NCBI GenBank assembly: GCA_963693005.1 | Contig: OY843681.1 | Location: 1-19,202 of the forward strand | Length of the DNA: 19,202 nt | Reading direction: 5' to 3' | Source of the DNA: Bodonicaedibacter sp963693005 | GTDB taxonomy: Bacteria > Pseudomonadota > Alphaproteobacteria > UBA6184 | Shown here: one piece after another, positions 1 through 7,480 of the stretch | How positions within the stretch are numbered: the stretch's first letter is position 1 | How the letters are laid out: each line of letters opens with the position of its first letter | Notes under the pieces: model-generated | Seen by the model: only the letters and a program-made list of their open reading frames with translations | Database searches by the model: none | Told to the model about the DNA's origin: nothing | Translations under genes and position numbers: made by a program

Positions 1-1
1 G

Positions 2-1228
2 GAGGGGGCGGAGGGCGACCAGGAGAAGCTGTCGCCCGAGGAGCGGCGCCGCATGTGCCTAGAGCTGCAGCAGAACTGCAGCGACACGCAGCAGCTGCTG
101 GCCCGGCTCGTGGAGCAGGAGCGGCAGCTGCGGGAGGACACCGCGGGGTTCATCCTCCGCGACGTCGAGGAGGAGAACGCCCGCATGGCCCTCGCCCGCG
201 TCGTGGCCGACGACCAGCGGGCCCGCCTCCGGGACACCGCCTACATCAAGTGGGCCCGGGCCAACGGCAAGGGTGAGTTCGCCGACGACGCCGCGGAGGA
301 GGAGGATGCCCGGGCGCTGCTGCTTGCCCTCCCCGCTGCCCTCCGCCCCGCCGTGGTGCGGCCGCTGCTCGGCCCTGTCGTCGCCGCCCTCGCCGGATGG
401 CGCGGCGCCTCCACGGAGTCCGACGCCGACCTCGACGCCGTCGTCGCCGACATCCCCCCAGGGCACGTGCTCGTCCTCAACGGCGTCGTGGCGTGGGACG
501 CGTGCCCCGAGGCCGCCGCGGAGGCTGCTCACGTTGTCGCCAGCCCACTCAACACCAAAGCAGCCAAGGCCGCCACGGTGGAGGAGCGCTACGTGATGTG
601 GCGGCGGTGGCTGTGCGACCGCAGCGCCGCGGTGGACCCCCGCACGGCGCTGCAGGAGAGCCCGTCGGCCAAGGCGGCGCTCCGAGACGACGGCACCGAC
701 GTCGCCGCGTGGGTCCCTGCCGCTGCGCTTGGGGCTGGCGTCGTGGCCCGCGGGTGCATCGTGCAGGGGGCGCTGCGGTGCGTGGAGGTGTGCCCGCCCC
801 ACATCGACGTCATGACGCCGCTCGGCATCGACGCTGCAGCCGTGACGCAGGCATTCGCCCCTGTCGCCGCCTCCGTCGCGGACGCCCCGGGTCCTGTGGT
901 GGTCACGGCGGTCGTGGGGCCCGACGGGGCGGCGGTGGTGGACGCGGCGCTGCTGACCCCCGACGTCGTCTTCGACGGCTTCTCCTGGGCCGAGCTCTGC
1001 TCCCACATCCGGGCCGACCCTGCCGAGCCCGTGGTGCGGGCCGCCCGGCACCGCCTGCTGGAGCTCCCGCCGCACGACGCCGTCACAGAGCGCTGGTTCC
1101 CGTTCCTCAACGGCACCGCCCCCATCCCCGTGACCGGTGATGACGGCCGCATGGCGCTGCTGGGCGTTGCCGTGGCGGCCGCTGCCATCGGGGCCGGGGC
1201 CGCGACACTCCTTGCCCGCCGCCGGTGA
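2..1228 (+). CDS. Unknown protein with C-terminal tail anchor (5' end outside window)
   Basis: I do not recognise this protein. The frame is open from the left edge; the first in-window ATG (53) is preceded by in-frame, protein-like, charged codons (EGAEGDQEKLSPEERRR), so the true start is probably upstream and the gene is partial. The visible part is about 409 residues. The N-terminal 60 or so residues are charged and helical, possibly coiled-coil. The middle is Ala/Val-rich with no catalytic motif I can name. The last 25 residues hold one hydrophobic Ala/Gly/Val helix (from MALLGVAVAAAA) followed directly by RRR and the stop, the layout of a tail-anchored protein. The short basic tail would fit the mitochondrial outer membrane or peroxisome, which is inference. 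Codon use matches the neighbours. The TGA at 1226-1228 lies 95 bp before the next ATG. Confidence 0.8.
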   Translation, partial: EGAEGDQEKLSPEERRRMCLELQQNCSDTQQLLARLVEQERQLREDTAGFILRDVEEENARMALARVVADDQRARLRDTAYIKWARANGKGEFADDAAEEEDARALLLALPAALRPAVVRPLLGPVVAALAGWRGASTESDADLDAVVADIPPGHVLVLNGVVAWDACPEAAAEAAHVVASPLNTKAAKAATVEERYVMWRRWLCDRSAAVDPRTALQESPSAKAALRDDGTDVAAWVPAAALGAGVVARGCIVQGALRCVEVCPPHIDVMTPLGIDAAAVTQAFAPVAASVADAPGPVVVTAVVGPDGAAVVDAALLTPDVVFDGFSWAELCSHIRADPAEPVVRAARHRLLELPPHDAVTERWFPFLNGTAPIPVTGDDGRMALLGVAVAAAAIGAGAATLLARRR

Positions 1229-1300
1229 TACCGGAGGGGTGGCTGTGCACCGTAGATGTGTGTCCATGCTGGGCCACCGTGCTCCGGAGTCGATGCCTGA

Positions 1301-1321
1301 TGGTGTCCTTGCCTGTCGCAG
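1301..1321 (+). promoter_or_regulatory. Putative trans-splice acceptor of the coiled-coil gene at 1324
   Basis: The AG at 1320-1321 (CTGTCGCAG) is 2 nt before the ATG at 1324. The shared spacer motif TGGTGTCCTT lies at 1301-1310. Inferred from the repeated arrangement across spacers; not proven. Confidence 0.5.
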
Positions 1322-1323
1322 CG

Positions 1324-2898
1324 ATGGACACCACCCATGCTGATGACGTGGAGCGGGGCCGGCGGCTGCTGCAGCACCTCGCTGCGGGGGCCGCCCCGGT
1401 GATGGACCTCGGCGAGGTCGCCACACCGGAGGCCCTGCTCGAGCAGCAGCGCCTCCTGTGCGGCCCCATGGCCTCCGAAGAGAACGCAGGGCTCGTGCAG
1501 CGCAAGTGGGCAGAGCTGCTCGATGGCATGTCGGCACAGTTGAAGGCCGCGACCGAAGCACGGGCGACTGCGGAGGCGGCGTCGGCGGCGGCGGTGTCTG
1601 CCAGGGACGACGCAGTGCGGGGCGCCTCCGCAGCGACGGAGCGTGGGGACGACCTCCAACGGCGGGCGGAGGCGGCCGAGGGCATCGCGGAGCAGCTCCA
1701 GCGGGACCTGGCCACGGCGAGGGGGGACACATCGAGGGCAAGAGAGGAAACCCGCGCGGCCGAGGAGCGCTGCGACGAGCTGGTGGCCCAGGGGGTGCAG
1801 CACCACGAGCGCGTAGTGAAGGCTCAGGCCCAGACGCAGCGCCTCGAGGCCGCCCTCAGCGACGCGTGCCGCAACCAGGACGCCCTCGACGCAGCCTGCC
1901 GCCGCGAGACAGACCACAGCCGTGCCCTTGCCTCGCGCGTGGCGCAGTTGGAGGCAGAGCTCGGGGAAGCCCGGCAGCAGGCCGACGGCGAGGCCCGTGC
2001 CATCGGCGTCAGCCTCGAGCACGCGACGTCGAACCTCGCGCTGCTGGAGGACCAGCACAGGCTCACCGCGGCCGAGCTCGCCGACCTGCAGCGGCGGCAC
2101 CAGGACGTCGCCGAGGAGCGCGACGCCTTGGCCGAGGACGTCCGCGAGCTCCGCCGTGAGCTGGATGCTCGTCCTGCTCGGTCGGTGCCGCCACCGCCCC
2201 CGGGGCCGTCCGCGGAGCCGGCGGTGAAGGCCCTCGGGGTCGCCACGGAGGTCTTCCGGCTCCTCGAGGAGCAGCACGCCCTGGCCGCCGCCGCGCTCGA
2301 CGCCCGCCTCGCCGCCCAGGAGCGCCTCGCCACGACGGCCCGTGTGCAGCGCGGGGACCTCTTCGAGCGGCCCGCGTCGTCGCAGGCGGCGGTGCACGAC
2401 CAGCTCCTGCGGCAGTCCCGCGAGGCAGCCGGGCACATCGTGGGCGTCCCGGAGTGCGCCGAGGGCGGGCACCGGGCGGTCGTCGTCCTCGGGGAAATGG
2501 TGCGGGCTGCCTACTCCCAGATCGCCGCGCTGCGCCGGGTGCACCGCGAGGCGACGGCTGTTCCGGCCGGGTACTCCCTCGACGACGTGGAGGTCGAGGG
2601 GGCGGGGTCCGCCATCACCGCCGCCGCGATTGCCTTCGCTGGCGACGGCTCCCGGGCGGCCCAGCGGGACATTTGGACGCACCCCGCTGCCCGCCCGACG
2701 CCGCAGCAACCGGAGCGGCCGGTGAGCGCCATGGGGGCGGTGGACGTCTCGCCGATCCCCCGGGCTCAGCACACACCGCGCATGGCGCCGCTCCCGCTGC
2801 CCGACCACGGCTTCGTCACCCCATACGCCCGCATGCGGCAGGCCCTGGACAACACCATGGCCCGGCACGCCGCGGAGCTCTCCGTCTCCTCGCCCTGA
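1324..2898 (+). CDS. Coiled-coil protein
   Basis: A 524-residue protein of unknown specific function, probably a structural or scaffold component. Residues about 60-280 are a long Ala/Glu/Arg/Gln-rich heptad-like region without helix breakers (for example VAQLEAELGEARQQADGEA), as in parallel coiled-coil dimers. A Pro hinge (PPPPPGPS, about 287-294) separates it from a second helical part (about 300-430) and a Pro-rich tail with SP/TP sites. The start is chosen at 1324 (MDTTHADDVERG) because it follows the acceptor-like AG at 1321 by 2 nt. The frame is open upstream to a GTG that overlaps the previous stop, but that stretch is Cys/Trp-rich and spacer-like. No membrane segment or signal peptide is seen. 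Because coiled coils resemble one another by composition, I assign no family. Confidence 0.85.
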   Translation: MDTTHADDVERGRRLLQHLAAGAAPVMDLGEVATPEALLEQQRLLCGPMASEENAGLVQRKWAELLDGMSAQLKAATEARATAEAASAAAVSARDDAVRGASAATERGDDLQRRAEAAEGIAEQLQRDLATARGDTSRAREETRAAEERCDELVAQGVQHHERVVKAQAQTQRLEAALSDACRNQDALDAACRRETDHSRALASRVAQLEAELGEARQQADGEARAIGVSLEHATSNLALLEDQHRLTAAELADLQRRHQDVAEERDALAEDVRELRRELDARPARSVPPPPPGPSAEPAVKALGVATEVFRLLEEQHALAAAALDARLAAQERLATTARVQRGDLFERPASSQAAVHDQLLRQSREAAGHIVGVPECAEGGHRAVVVLGEMVRAAYSQIAALRRVHREATAVPAGYSLDDVEVEGAGSAITAAAIAFAGDGSRAAQRDIWTHPAARPTPQQPERPVSAMGAVDVSPIPRAQHTPRMAPLPLPDHGFVTPYARMRQALDNTMARHAAELSVSSP

Positions 2899-2951
2899 GC
2901 TGTAGCCCCGTGGTATCTGTGTGAGGTGTGGGGGCGGGGGTCTGTGGTCGA

Positions 2952-2974
2952 TGGTGCATGCGTTGGCTCCCCAG
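2952..2974 (+). promoter_or_regulatory. Putative trans-splice acceptor of the LYR gene
   Basis: TGGTGCATGC at 2952-2961 is followed by a pyrimidine-leaning stretch (GGCTCCCCAG) ending in AG at 2973-2974, 4 nt before the ATG at 2979. Confidence 0.5.
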
Positions 2975-2978
2975 CGGG

Positions 2979-3686
2979 ATGTCCGAGCTCGTCCCGGCGG
3001 AGGCGGTGGCGCTGCTGTACCGCCGGTACCTCAAGGGCGCGGCGCGCGTGCCCAACGGGACGATCCGCATTCTCCTGACCCAGCAAATCCGCTCCGGCTT
3101 CCGCCGCAACCGGAGCATCAAGTCGGCCCTGGCGCAGCGCGAGCTCATCAAGCAGGCCCACGCCGACCTCCACATCCTAGAGGACGAGCGCCACAGCCGC
3201 ACGCTGTACATCAACAAGTTCGGCGTCGTCTCCTGCCTCGAGTGGGAGGTGCGCCGCACGGAGTGGCACTTGTCGCCGCGGTCGCTGCGCAGCGTCCAGG
3301 TGCTGTGCTTCGTGACGATGCTCATCGCGTACCGCCTGCTGACGGCGTCCCAGATGATCGACGAGGCGTGCCCGGACATTAGCGAGACCGTCGAGCTCAT
3401 GGCGGCGAAGCTCGAGGTCGACGACACCGCGGACCTCTGGGGGCGCCGCGAGGAGGACATCAAGCGCCACATCGGCTCCGTCGACCGCATGCGGACGCTG
3501 GAGGGGCGCATCCTCACCAACTTCCAGGAGGCCCCGCAGTCGTACCAGACCACCCCGCTCCCGACCCTCAAGAACCCGACCGGGTCGCATCGCCCCAAGG
3601 CCCACTGGAAGCCCGACCCGGACCAGCCCTTCGGCCCGGACGACGACGGCGAAGGGGCTGACGCCCCCGCCCCCGCCGCGCAGTAG
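2979..3686 (+). CDS. LYR-motif (Complex1_LYR family) protein, probably mitochondrial
   Basis: A 235-residue protein. Residues about 8-65 match the LYR-motif family: LYR at 13-15, a basic helix (RRYLKGAARVPNG), then IRSGFRRNRSI around residues 37-47, which supplies the conserved downstream Phe in an Arg-rich setting. LYR proteins are small helical mitochondrial proteins. They usually bind acyl carrier protein and serve as accessory subunits or assembly factors of respiratory complexes, the mitoribosome or Fe-S delivery. Most are 80-130 residues, so the extra 165 or so residues here are unusual. The extension has a hydrophobic helix (VQVLCFVTMLIAYRLL, about 107-121) and a Pro/Asp-rich tail. The start at 2979 follows an AG at 2974 and puts the LYR helix near the N-terminus, as usual; the frame continues upstream to an unlikely GTG at 2928. 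Which LYR subfamily it belongs to cannot be told by eye. Confidence 0.8.
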   Translation: MSELVPAEAVALLYRRYLKGAARVPNGTIRILLTQQIRSGFRRNRSIKSALAQRELIKQAHADLHILEDERHSRTLYINKFGVVSCLEWEVRRTEWHLSPRSLRSVQVLCFVTMLIAYRLLTASQMIDEACPDISETVELMAAKLEVDDTADLWGRREEDIKRHIGSVDRMRTLEGRILTNFQEAPQSYQTTPLPTLKNPTGSHRPKAHWKPDPDQPFGPDDDGEGADAPAPAAQ

Positions 3687-3789
3687 CTACCTGCCCCGCG
3701 CGAGGCGCAAGACGCGACATTGTCACAGTTCAGCTACAGTGCGACTCGCGCGGCCTGTCCCGCCCCCTGTGCGCTGTCCTGGTTCGACA

Positions 3790-3805
3790 TGGTGTCGTGA
3801 CGTAG
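3790..3805 (+). promoter_or_regulatory. Putative trans-splice acceptor of the Maf gene
   Basis: TGGTGTCGTG at 3790-3799 is followed by ACGTAG, with AG at 3804-3805, 2 nt before the ATG at 3808. Confidence 0.45.
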
Positions 3806-3807
3806 CC

Positions 3808-4440
3808 ATGGCCACCGCGGGACTGCTCGTGATCGGGTCGTCGTCCAAGTGGCGGCGCCGCGTCATCGGCGACCACTTCGGGGCCCGCTTCGCCTTCGCG
3901 CAGGTCGCCCCGGACATCGACGAGAAGTCCATCCGCGGCGCGACGGCCGAGGAGACCGCGACCCTCATCGCCGAGGCGAAGCTCACCGCGGTGCTCGCGC
4001 GGCTCAAGGCCGAGGGCATCGCCGGGGACTTCGCCCTCGCCTCGGACCAGGTCGCCCGCTGCCCGGGGGCCGAGGTGCGGGAGAAGCCGGAGGGCCCCGC
4101 CGAGAACCGCGCCTTCCTCGAGGGCTACCGCCACAGCCACGTCGAGACCGTCGCTGCCACCGTGGTGGTGAACCTCGCCACGGGGCAGCAGGCCGCCGGG
4201 GTGCACTGCACCAAGACGCACTTCGGCGACATCCCCGACGCCACCATCGACGCCATCATCGGCCGCGGCGACTCGCTGCAGTGCTGCGGCGGCTTCGTCA
4301 TCGAGGACGTGGACCTGTCCAAGTGCGTGGCCCGGCTGGAGGGCACCGTGCAGGGGGTCCAGGGGGTCCACCCGCCGCTGCTCGCCCGGCTCCTGCGGGA
4401 CGTGGGCGCGGACCTCCCGGCCGACCTGCTCCCGGAGTGA
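3808..4440 (+). CDS. Maf-like nucleoside triphosphate pyrophosphatase
   Basis: A 210-residue protein of the Maf/HAM1-like fold, close to the usual family length. Maf enzymes hydrolyse non-canonical or modified nucleoside triphosphates (dTTP/UTP or m7GTP-type, depending on subfamily) to the monophosphate and pyrophosphate. Landmarks: N-terminal strand and Ser-rich loop with arginines (LLVIGSSSKWRRR, 6-18); acidic DIDEKSIRG (36-44); ASDQV (78-82), where bacterial Maf usually has DT; REKP (91-94); EGYRHSHVETV (105-115), equivalent to the bacterial SGxxHxVxT segment; and CGGFVIED (160-167), equivalent to AGAYGIQG. The DQ and REKP versions resemble plant and other eukaryotic Maf-like proteins as I recall them, so DQ is probably subfamily-typical rather than a defect. 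Start 3808 follows TAG-CC; the frame also extends upstream to 3739 with non-conserved sequence. Substrate choice cannot be read from the sequence. Confidence 0.92.
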   Translation: MATAGLLVIGSSSKWRRRVIGDHFGARFAFAQVAPDIDEKSIRGATAEETATLIAEAKLTAVLARLKAEGIAGDFALASDQVARCPGAEVREKPEGPAENRAFLEGYRHSHVETVAATVVVNLATGQQAAGVHCTKTHFGDIPDATIDAIIGRGDSLQCCGGFVIEDVDLSKCVARLEGTVQGVQGVHPPLLARLLRDVGADLPADLLPE

Positions 4441-4487
4441 GCTCTCCTGCTGACTATACTCATACTTCTATTGTACCCTCTCTTCGC

Positions 4488-4524
4488 TGGTGCCCTGTTG
4501 TGAGGTTGTGTTGTGGTGTGTCAG
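4488..4524 (+). promoter_or_regulatory. Putative trans-splice acceptor of the eIF3k gene
   Basis: TGGTGCCCTG at 4488-4497 is followed by a T/G-rich run ending TGTGTCAG (AG 4523-4524), 3 nt before the ATG at 4528. Upstream (4441-4487) lies one of the few clearly pyrimidine- and AT-rich stretches of the window, including CTGAC and CTCTCTTC. Confidence 0.5.
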
Positions 4525-4527
4525 CCG

Positions 4528-5136
4528 ATGGCCACCTCCAACGTCGAGGACCTGATGAAGCAGGCGGAGAAGCTGCTCGCCGCCGGGCAGTACGACCTCC
4601 CGCTCTTCGTCGAGCTCTTCCGCGGCTTCCAGTTCGCCGACCCGAAGCAGTTCTCCCTGCCCCTCGCCGCCCGGGCGCTGCTGTCCGCCATCGCGCGGTT
4701 CGACAAGAAGTCCAACGACTTCTCCGTGCTGCTCTTCATGATGCACGAGGCCCACCACGGCACCCCGGAGATCAAGGCGCTGTGCGAGATGGACGACGCC
4801 GTCGAGCGGGCCCGCTTCGCCTCCTTCTGGGAGCTCTACGCGAAGCACCGCGAGCTCTTCGGCGACGAGCTGCCCAACTTCGTCACCACCGTGCGGGCCG
4901 CCATGGTGACCGCCATCAGCCGCGCCTTCCAGACCGTCGAGGCCGCCGCCCTTGTCCCGATGCTCGACGTCGCCGACGCCGACGCCGTGCACGCCCTCCT
5001 CACCAAGGCCAAGGTGGGCGAGGTCCAGGGCGAGACCGCCGTCCTCGCCCACAACGTCGTCAACGCCCCGCCGCCCACCGTCGAGGTGCGCCAGCTCACG
5101 AGCAAGAACGTCGCCGAGCTGGTGCGGCTCGTGTGA
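4528..5136 (+). CDS. eIF3k: Eukaryotic translation initiation factor 3 subunit K
   Basis: A 202-residue protein, slightly shorter than the roughly 218 residues of animal eIF3k. eIF3k is a small PCI-type subunit (HEAT-like helices plus winged helix) at the edge of the eIF3 complex, which binds the 40S ribosome during initiation in the cytosol. Recognition rests on collinear similarity to remembered animal eIF3k. QYDLPLFVELFRGFQF (about 25-40) matches the YDLEANLAVLKLYQF region. The ARALLSAIARF helix is followed by NDFSVLLFMMHEAHH, matching TDFTLCKCMIDQAHQ, and FASFWELY matches FQAFWQAL. The C-terminal half (VADADAVHALLTKAKV, VEVRQLTSKNVAELVRLV) fits the winged-helix part. Start 4528 follows TCAG-CCG; an in-frame GTG lies just upstream (4513). 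The neighbours are unrelated in function, so context adds nothing. The gene ends 126 bp before the next ATG. Confidence 0.9.
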   Translation: MATSNVEDLMKQAEKLLAAGQYDLPLFVELFRGFQFADPKQFSLPLAARALLSAIARFDKKSNDFSVLLFMMHEAHHGTPEIKALCEMDDAVERARFASFWELYAKHRELFGDELPNFVTTVRAAMVTAISRAFQTVEAAALVPMLDVADADAVHALLTKAKVGEVQGETAVLAHNVVNAPPPTVEVRQLTSKNVAELVRLV

Positions 5137-5246
5137 GGGGCGCCCCTTGCCCCCCTGGTGTGATCGGGCCACGACAGCAGTCCAGTCCTTGCTACAGTTT
5201 ATACGTGCTGCCCACCCACGCTGTGTCCTGCGGCCGTGCCCACCGC

Positions 5247-5261
5247 CGGTTGTGTCCGCAG
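5247..5261 (+). promoter_or_regulatory. Putative trans-splice acceptor of the membrane coiled-coil gene
   Basis: CCGGTTGTGTCCGCAG ends in AG at 5260-5261, 1 nt before the ATG at 5263. The motif here is a looser version (TTGTGTCC, 5250-5257); an exact TGGTGT also occurs much further upstream, at 5156. Confidence 0.45.
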
Positions 5262-5262
5262 C

Positions 5263-7359
5263 ATGTCGCTGTTCCGTCAGCTCATTGACATCGGGGAGGA
5301 CACCCCGGCCCAGGAGGCCCCCACGAACGAGCTCGACTCGCTGAGCAAGACCGAGCTGGTCGAGCGCCTCGGGCGGGCCAACGCAGCAGTTCAGGAGAAG
5401 GAGGTGCAGTTCACCGCCCTCCGCGGCGAGGCGCAGTCCCTCCGCGCTGAGTACGACGCGTACCGCCTCAAGGTGGAGCAGTGGCAGGTCCAGATGAAGG
5501 AGGCCCGCGCCCGCGACAACAAGCTCATCGAGGAGCTCCGCGCGGCGAGCGGCAGCGGCGGGTCCACGGACGAGCTCTTCGTGCGCAGCCTGCAGGAGAC
5601 CGTCGACAAGTACAAGGAGGAGCTCCGCGCGGCCAATGACGAGATCGGCCGCGAGAAGAAGCGCCGGGCCGAGGGCGAGGAGGCCCGCCGCGTGCTGGAG
5701 GAGGGCAAGCAGCGCGACGTCGAGGACGCCTGCGCCCGCTTCGACACCATCCGCGAGACGCTGCAGCAGGGCCAGCGCCGCCTCGAGGAGGAGCTCCGCG
5801 CCGCGAACGCGCGCACCGAGACCGCTGTCGCCAACGTCGCCGCCAGAGACCGCAAGGTGTCCGAGCTGCAGGGCCGGGTCCGCGCATTGGAGGCCGCGGA
5901 GAGCCCCACCTCTGCCGAAGGCGACGCCCCGGCCCCGAGCGACAGCGCCGCGAAGGCAGCAGTCGCCGCGTCGGAGGAGCAGCTCGCCTCGGTGACGGCG
6001 CAGCTCGAACAGCAGCGCGCCGCACACGAGGCCGCCCTCACGGAGCTACGCGGGCAGCGCGACGAGGCCGAGCGCCGGGTGCAGGACGCGGCGCTGCAGT
6101 CGGCCGAGGGCGAGCGGCGCCTAGCGGAGGCCCGGGCGACGACGGCGGCAGTGAAGGACGAGCTGCAGGCTGTGCTCGACCGCCAGGAGCGCAGCGCCAA
6201 CACGGCCCAGCTCGCCGAGCGCAGCGCCAAGAGCGAGACCGACACCCTGCGGCAGGAGGTGGTGACGGAGAAGGAGCGCGCCCTCACCGCGGCCCGGGAC
6301 CACGAGGTGGCGCTCGAGGCCCTCCGCACGGAGCTCCGCGAGGCCCGGGCCCGCATCGCCCAGCGCAGCGAGCTCCAAGCGGGGGCCGAGGAGGCGTCCA
6401 CCCGGGCGGCGGAGGCCTTCGGGGCGGAGCGGCGGCAGTACGAGTCGCAGCTCACCGCGGTGCAGCGGCAGTGCCTGGAGCTCAGCTCGCAGCGGGAGCA
6501 GGCCGAGGCTTCTCTGGGGGAGTGCCGCGAGGCCCTGCACCACCGCGACGCCGTGGTGGACGAGCTGCGGGCGGAGCTCGGGGACGAGGCGCAGCGGGCG
6601 GGGACCCTCGAGGCCCAGCTGCTCGCCCTCCACCGCGTGGCCGCCACGTCGCAGGACGGGGACGCGGTGCGGGAGCAGGAGCGGCACACCCTCCGCCGCG
6701 AGCTCGACGCCGAGCTCTCCGTCACCGCGCGGCTGCGGGACCAACTCCGCGACGCCCACGGCCGCGAGGCGGAAGCCCTCGAGCGGCTCGGGGACGCCGA
6801 GGCGGCGGCCCGGCAGGCGCGCAACGACGCCGACGCTGTGCGGCAGGAGCTGCAGGACGCCAGGGGGAACCTCCGCGGCGACGCGGCCGGGCGGACGGAG
6901 GCGGAGCAGCGCATCGCGGGCCTAGAGCGGCGGCTGGCCTCGCAGAGCGACACGACGGCCGAGGCGGTGCGGGTGCGGGAGGACCAGTCGGCCAAGGTGC
7001 GGCAGCTCGAAGTGAAGCTCCGCGACGCCGAGGCGCAGCTGCAGATCACGCGCTCCGCCCTCGCCGAGTCCGGCGGCGCCCCGCAGCGGGCGTCGAACCC
7101 CTCGGCCGTGCTCTCCTCGGCCTTCCCCACGGGCGCCCGGCTGACCTGGTCGCAGTCCAAGACGATCATCGCGGGGTCGGTGGCCTTCCTGCTCATGCTC
7201 GGGCTCGTTAACAGCTTCGTATCCCCGCCGGTGCGCAACCACGACGTGGACACGGTCATCACCATGAAGGAGAAGTACACGCAGGCCTTGACGGCCGCCG
7301 CCAAGTGCCAAGAGTCCCTCGCCGAGCGGTCCGCCGATCGGGCGGACAAGAAGAAGTGA
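5263..7359 (+). CDS. Long coiled-coil protein with C-terminal transmembrane anchor (golgin-like layout)
   Basis: A 698-residue protein. After a short N-terminus (MSLFRQLIDIGEDTPAQ), residues about 28-600 are almost uninterrupted Glu/Arg/Ala/Gln/Leu-rich heptad-type sequence, with short breaks near the GSGGS around residue 95 and the Pro/Ser stretch around 216-234. Residues about 635-655 (IIAGSVAFLLMLGLVNSFV) form one hydrophobic segment. It is followed by about 43 mostly polar residues ending in DKKK. A cytosolic rod with a near-C-terminal membrane anchor is the layout of golgin-84, giantin or CASP-type tethers, and also of some ER and nuclear-envelope proteins. I infer a vesicle-tethering or organelle-shaping role only from layout. 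The last residues are Lys-rich but do not fit the strict KKxx retrieval signal. Start 5263 follows CAG-C. There is no GRIP domain, as expected if the anchor is the membrane helix. Confidence 0.85.
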   Translation: MSLFRQLIDIGEDTPAQEAPTNELDSLSKTELVERLGRANAAVQEKEVQFTALRGEAQSLRAEYDAYRLKVEQWQVQMKEARARDNKLIEELRAASGSGGSTDELFVRSLQETVDKYKEELRAANDEIGREKKRRAEGEEARRVLEEGKQRDVEDACARFDTIRETLQQGQRRLEEELRAANARTETAVANVAARDRKVSELQGRVRALEAAESPTSAEGDAPAPSDSAAKAAVAASEEQLASVTAQLEQQRAAHEAALTELRGQRDEAERRVQDAALQSAEGERRLAEARATTAAVKDELQAVLDRQERSANTAQLAERSAKSETDTLRQEVVTEKERALTAARDHEVALEALRTELREARARIAQRSELQAGAEEASTRAAEAFGAERRQYESQLTAVQRQCLELSSQREQAEASLGECREALHHRDAVVDELRAELGDEAQRAGTLEAQLLALHRVAATSQDGDAVREQERHTLRRELDAELSVTARLRDQLRDAHGREAEALERLGDAEAAARQARNDADAVRQELQDARGNLRGDAAGRTEAEQRIAGLERRLASQSDTTAEAVRVREDQSAKVRQLEVKLRDAEAQLQITRSALAESGGAPQRASNPSAVLSSAFPTGARLTWSQSKTIIAGSVAFLLMLGLVNSFVSPPVRNHDVDTVITMKEKYTQALTAAAKCQESLAERSADRADKKK

Positions 7360-7410
7360 TGTTGCAGCGCTGTACCCCGCCTGCATGGCCGCTCCGTGCT
7401 GCCACCATGC

Positions 7411-7480
7411 CGTGATGCCTCCTTGTGCACAGCGCCCGTTGCCATGCTGCCCGGAGCTGCGGCGTCGAGCGTCGGCGCAG
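7411..7480 (+). promoter_or_regulatory. Two candidate trans-splice acceptors for the bS18-like gene
   Basis: CCTTGTGCACAG puts an AG at 7431-7432, 11 nt before the ATG at 7444. A second AG at 7479-7480 (GTCGGCGCAG) lies 2 nt before an in-frame ATG at 7483. The first keeps a possible targeting peptide; the second matches the tight AG-to-ATG spacing of the neighbours. The spacer motif is degenerate here (TGATGCCTCCTTG, 7413-7425). Confidence 0.4.

Noticed and set aside
589..2868. Long open frame on the - strand (759 codons), and a similar one at 59-1741
   Set aside because: GC-rich genes with G/C third positions lack stops on the opposite strand. The translation is Arg/Gly/His-rich without domains and spans two + strand genes and their spacer.
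3718..3742. CTACAGT/TGTACAGT-like words in several spacers (also near 5190 and 10968) as a second shared motif
   Set aside because: Copies are short, variable in position and mostly reduce to CAGT, which can arise by chance or as alternative AG sites.
4078..4090. DQ instead of DT in the Maf active-site strand, as a sign of an inactive enzyme
   Set aside because: Plant-type eukaryotic Maf-like proteins also appear to have DQ followed by REKP, so it is probably the subfamily norm.
7330..7359. ER-retrieval dilysine signal at the end of the membrane coiled-coil protein
   Set aside because: The terminus DKKK has lysines at -3, -2 and -1, not at -4/-3 or -5/-3 as KKxx or KxKxx requires.
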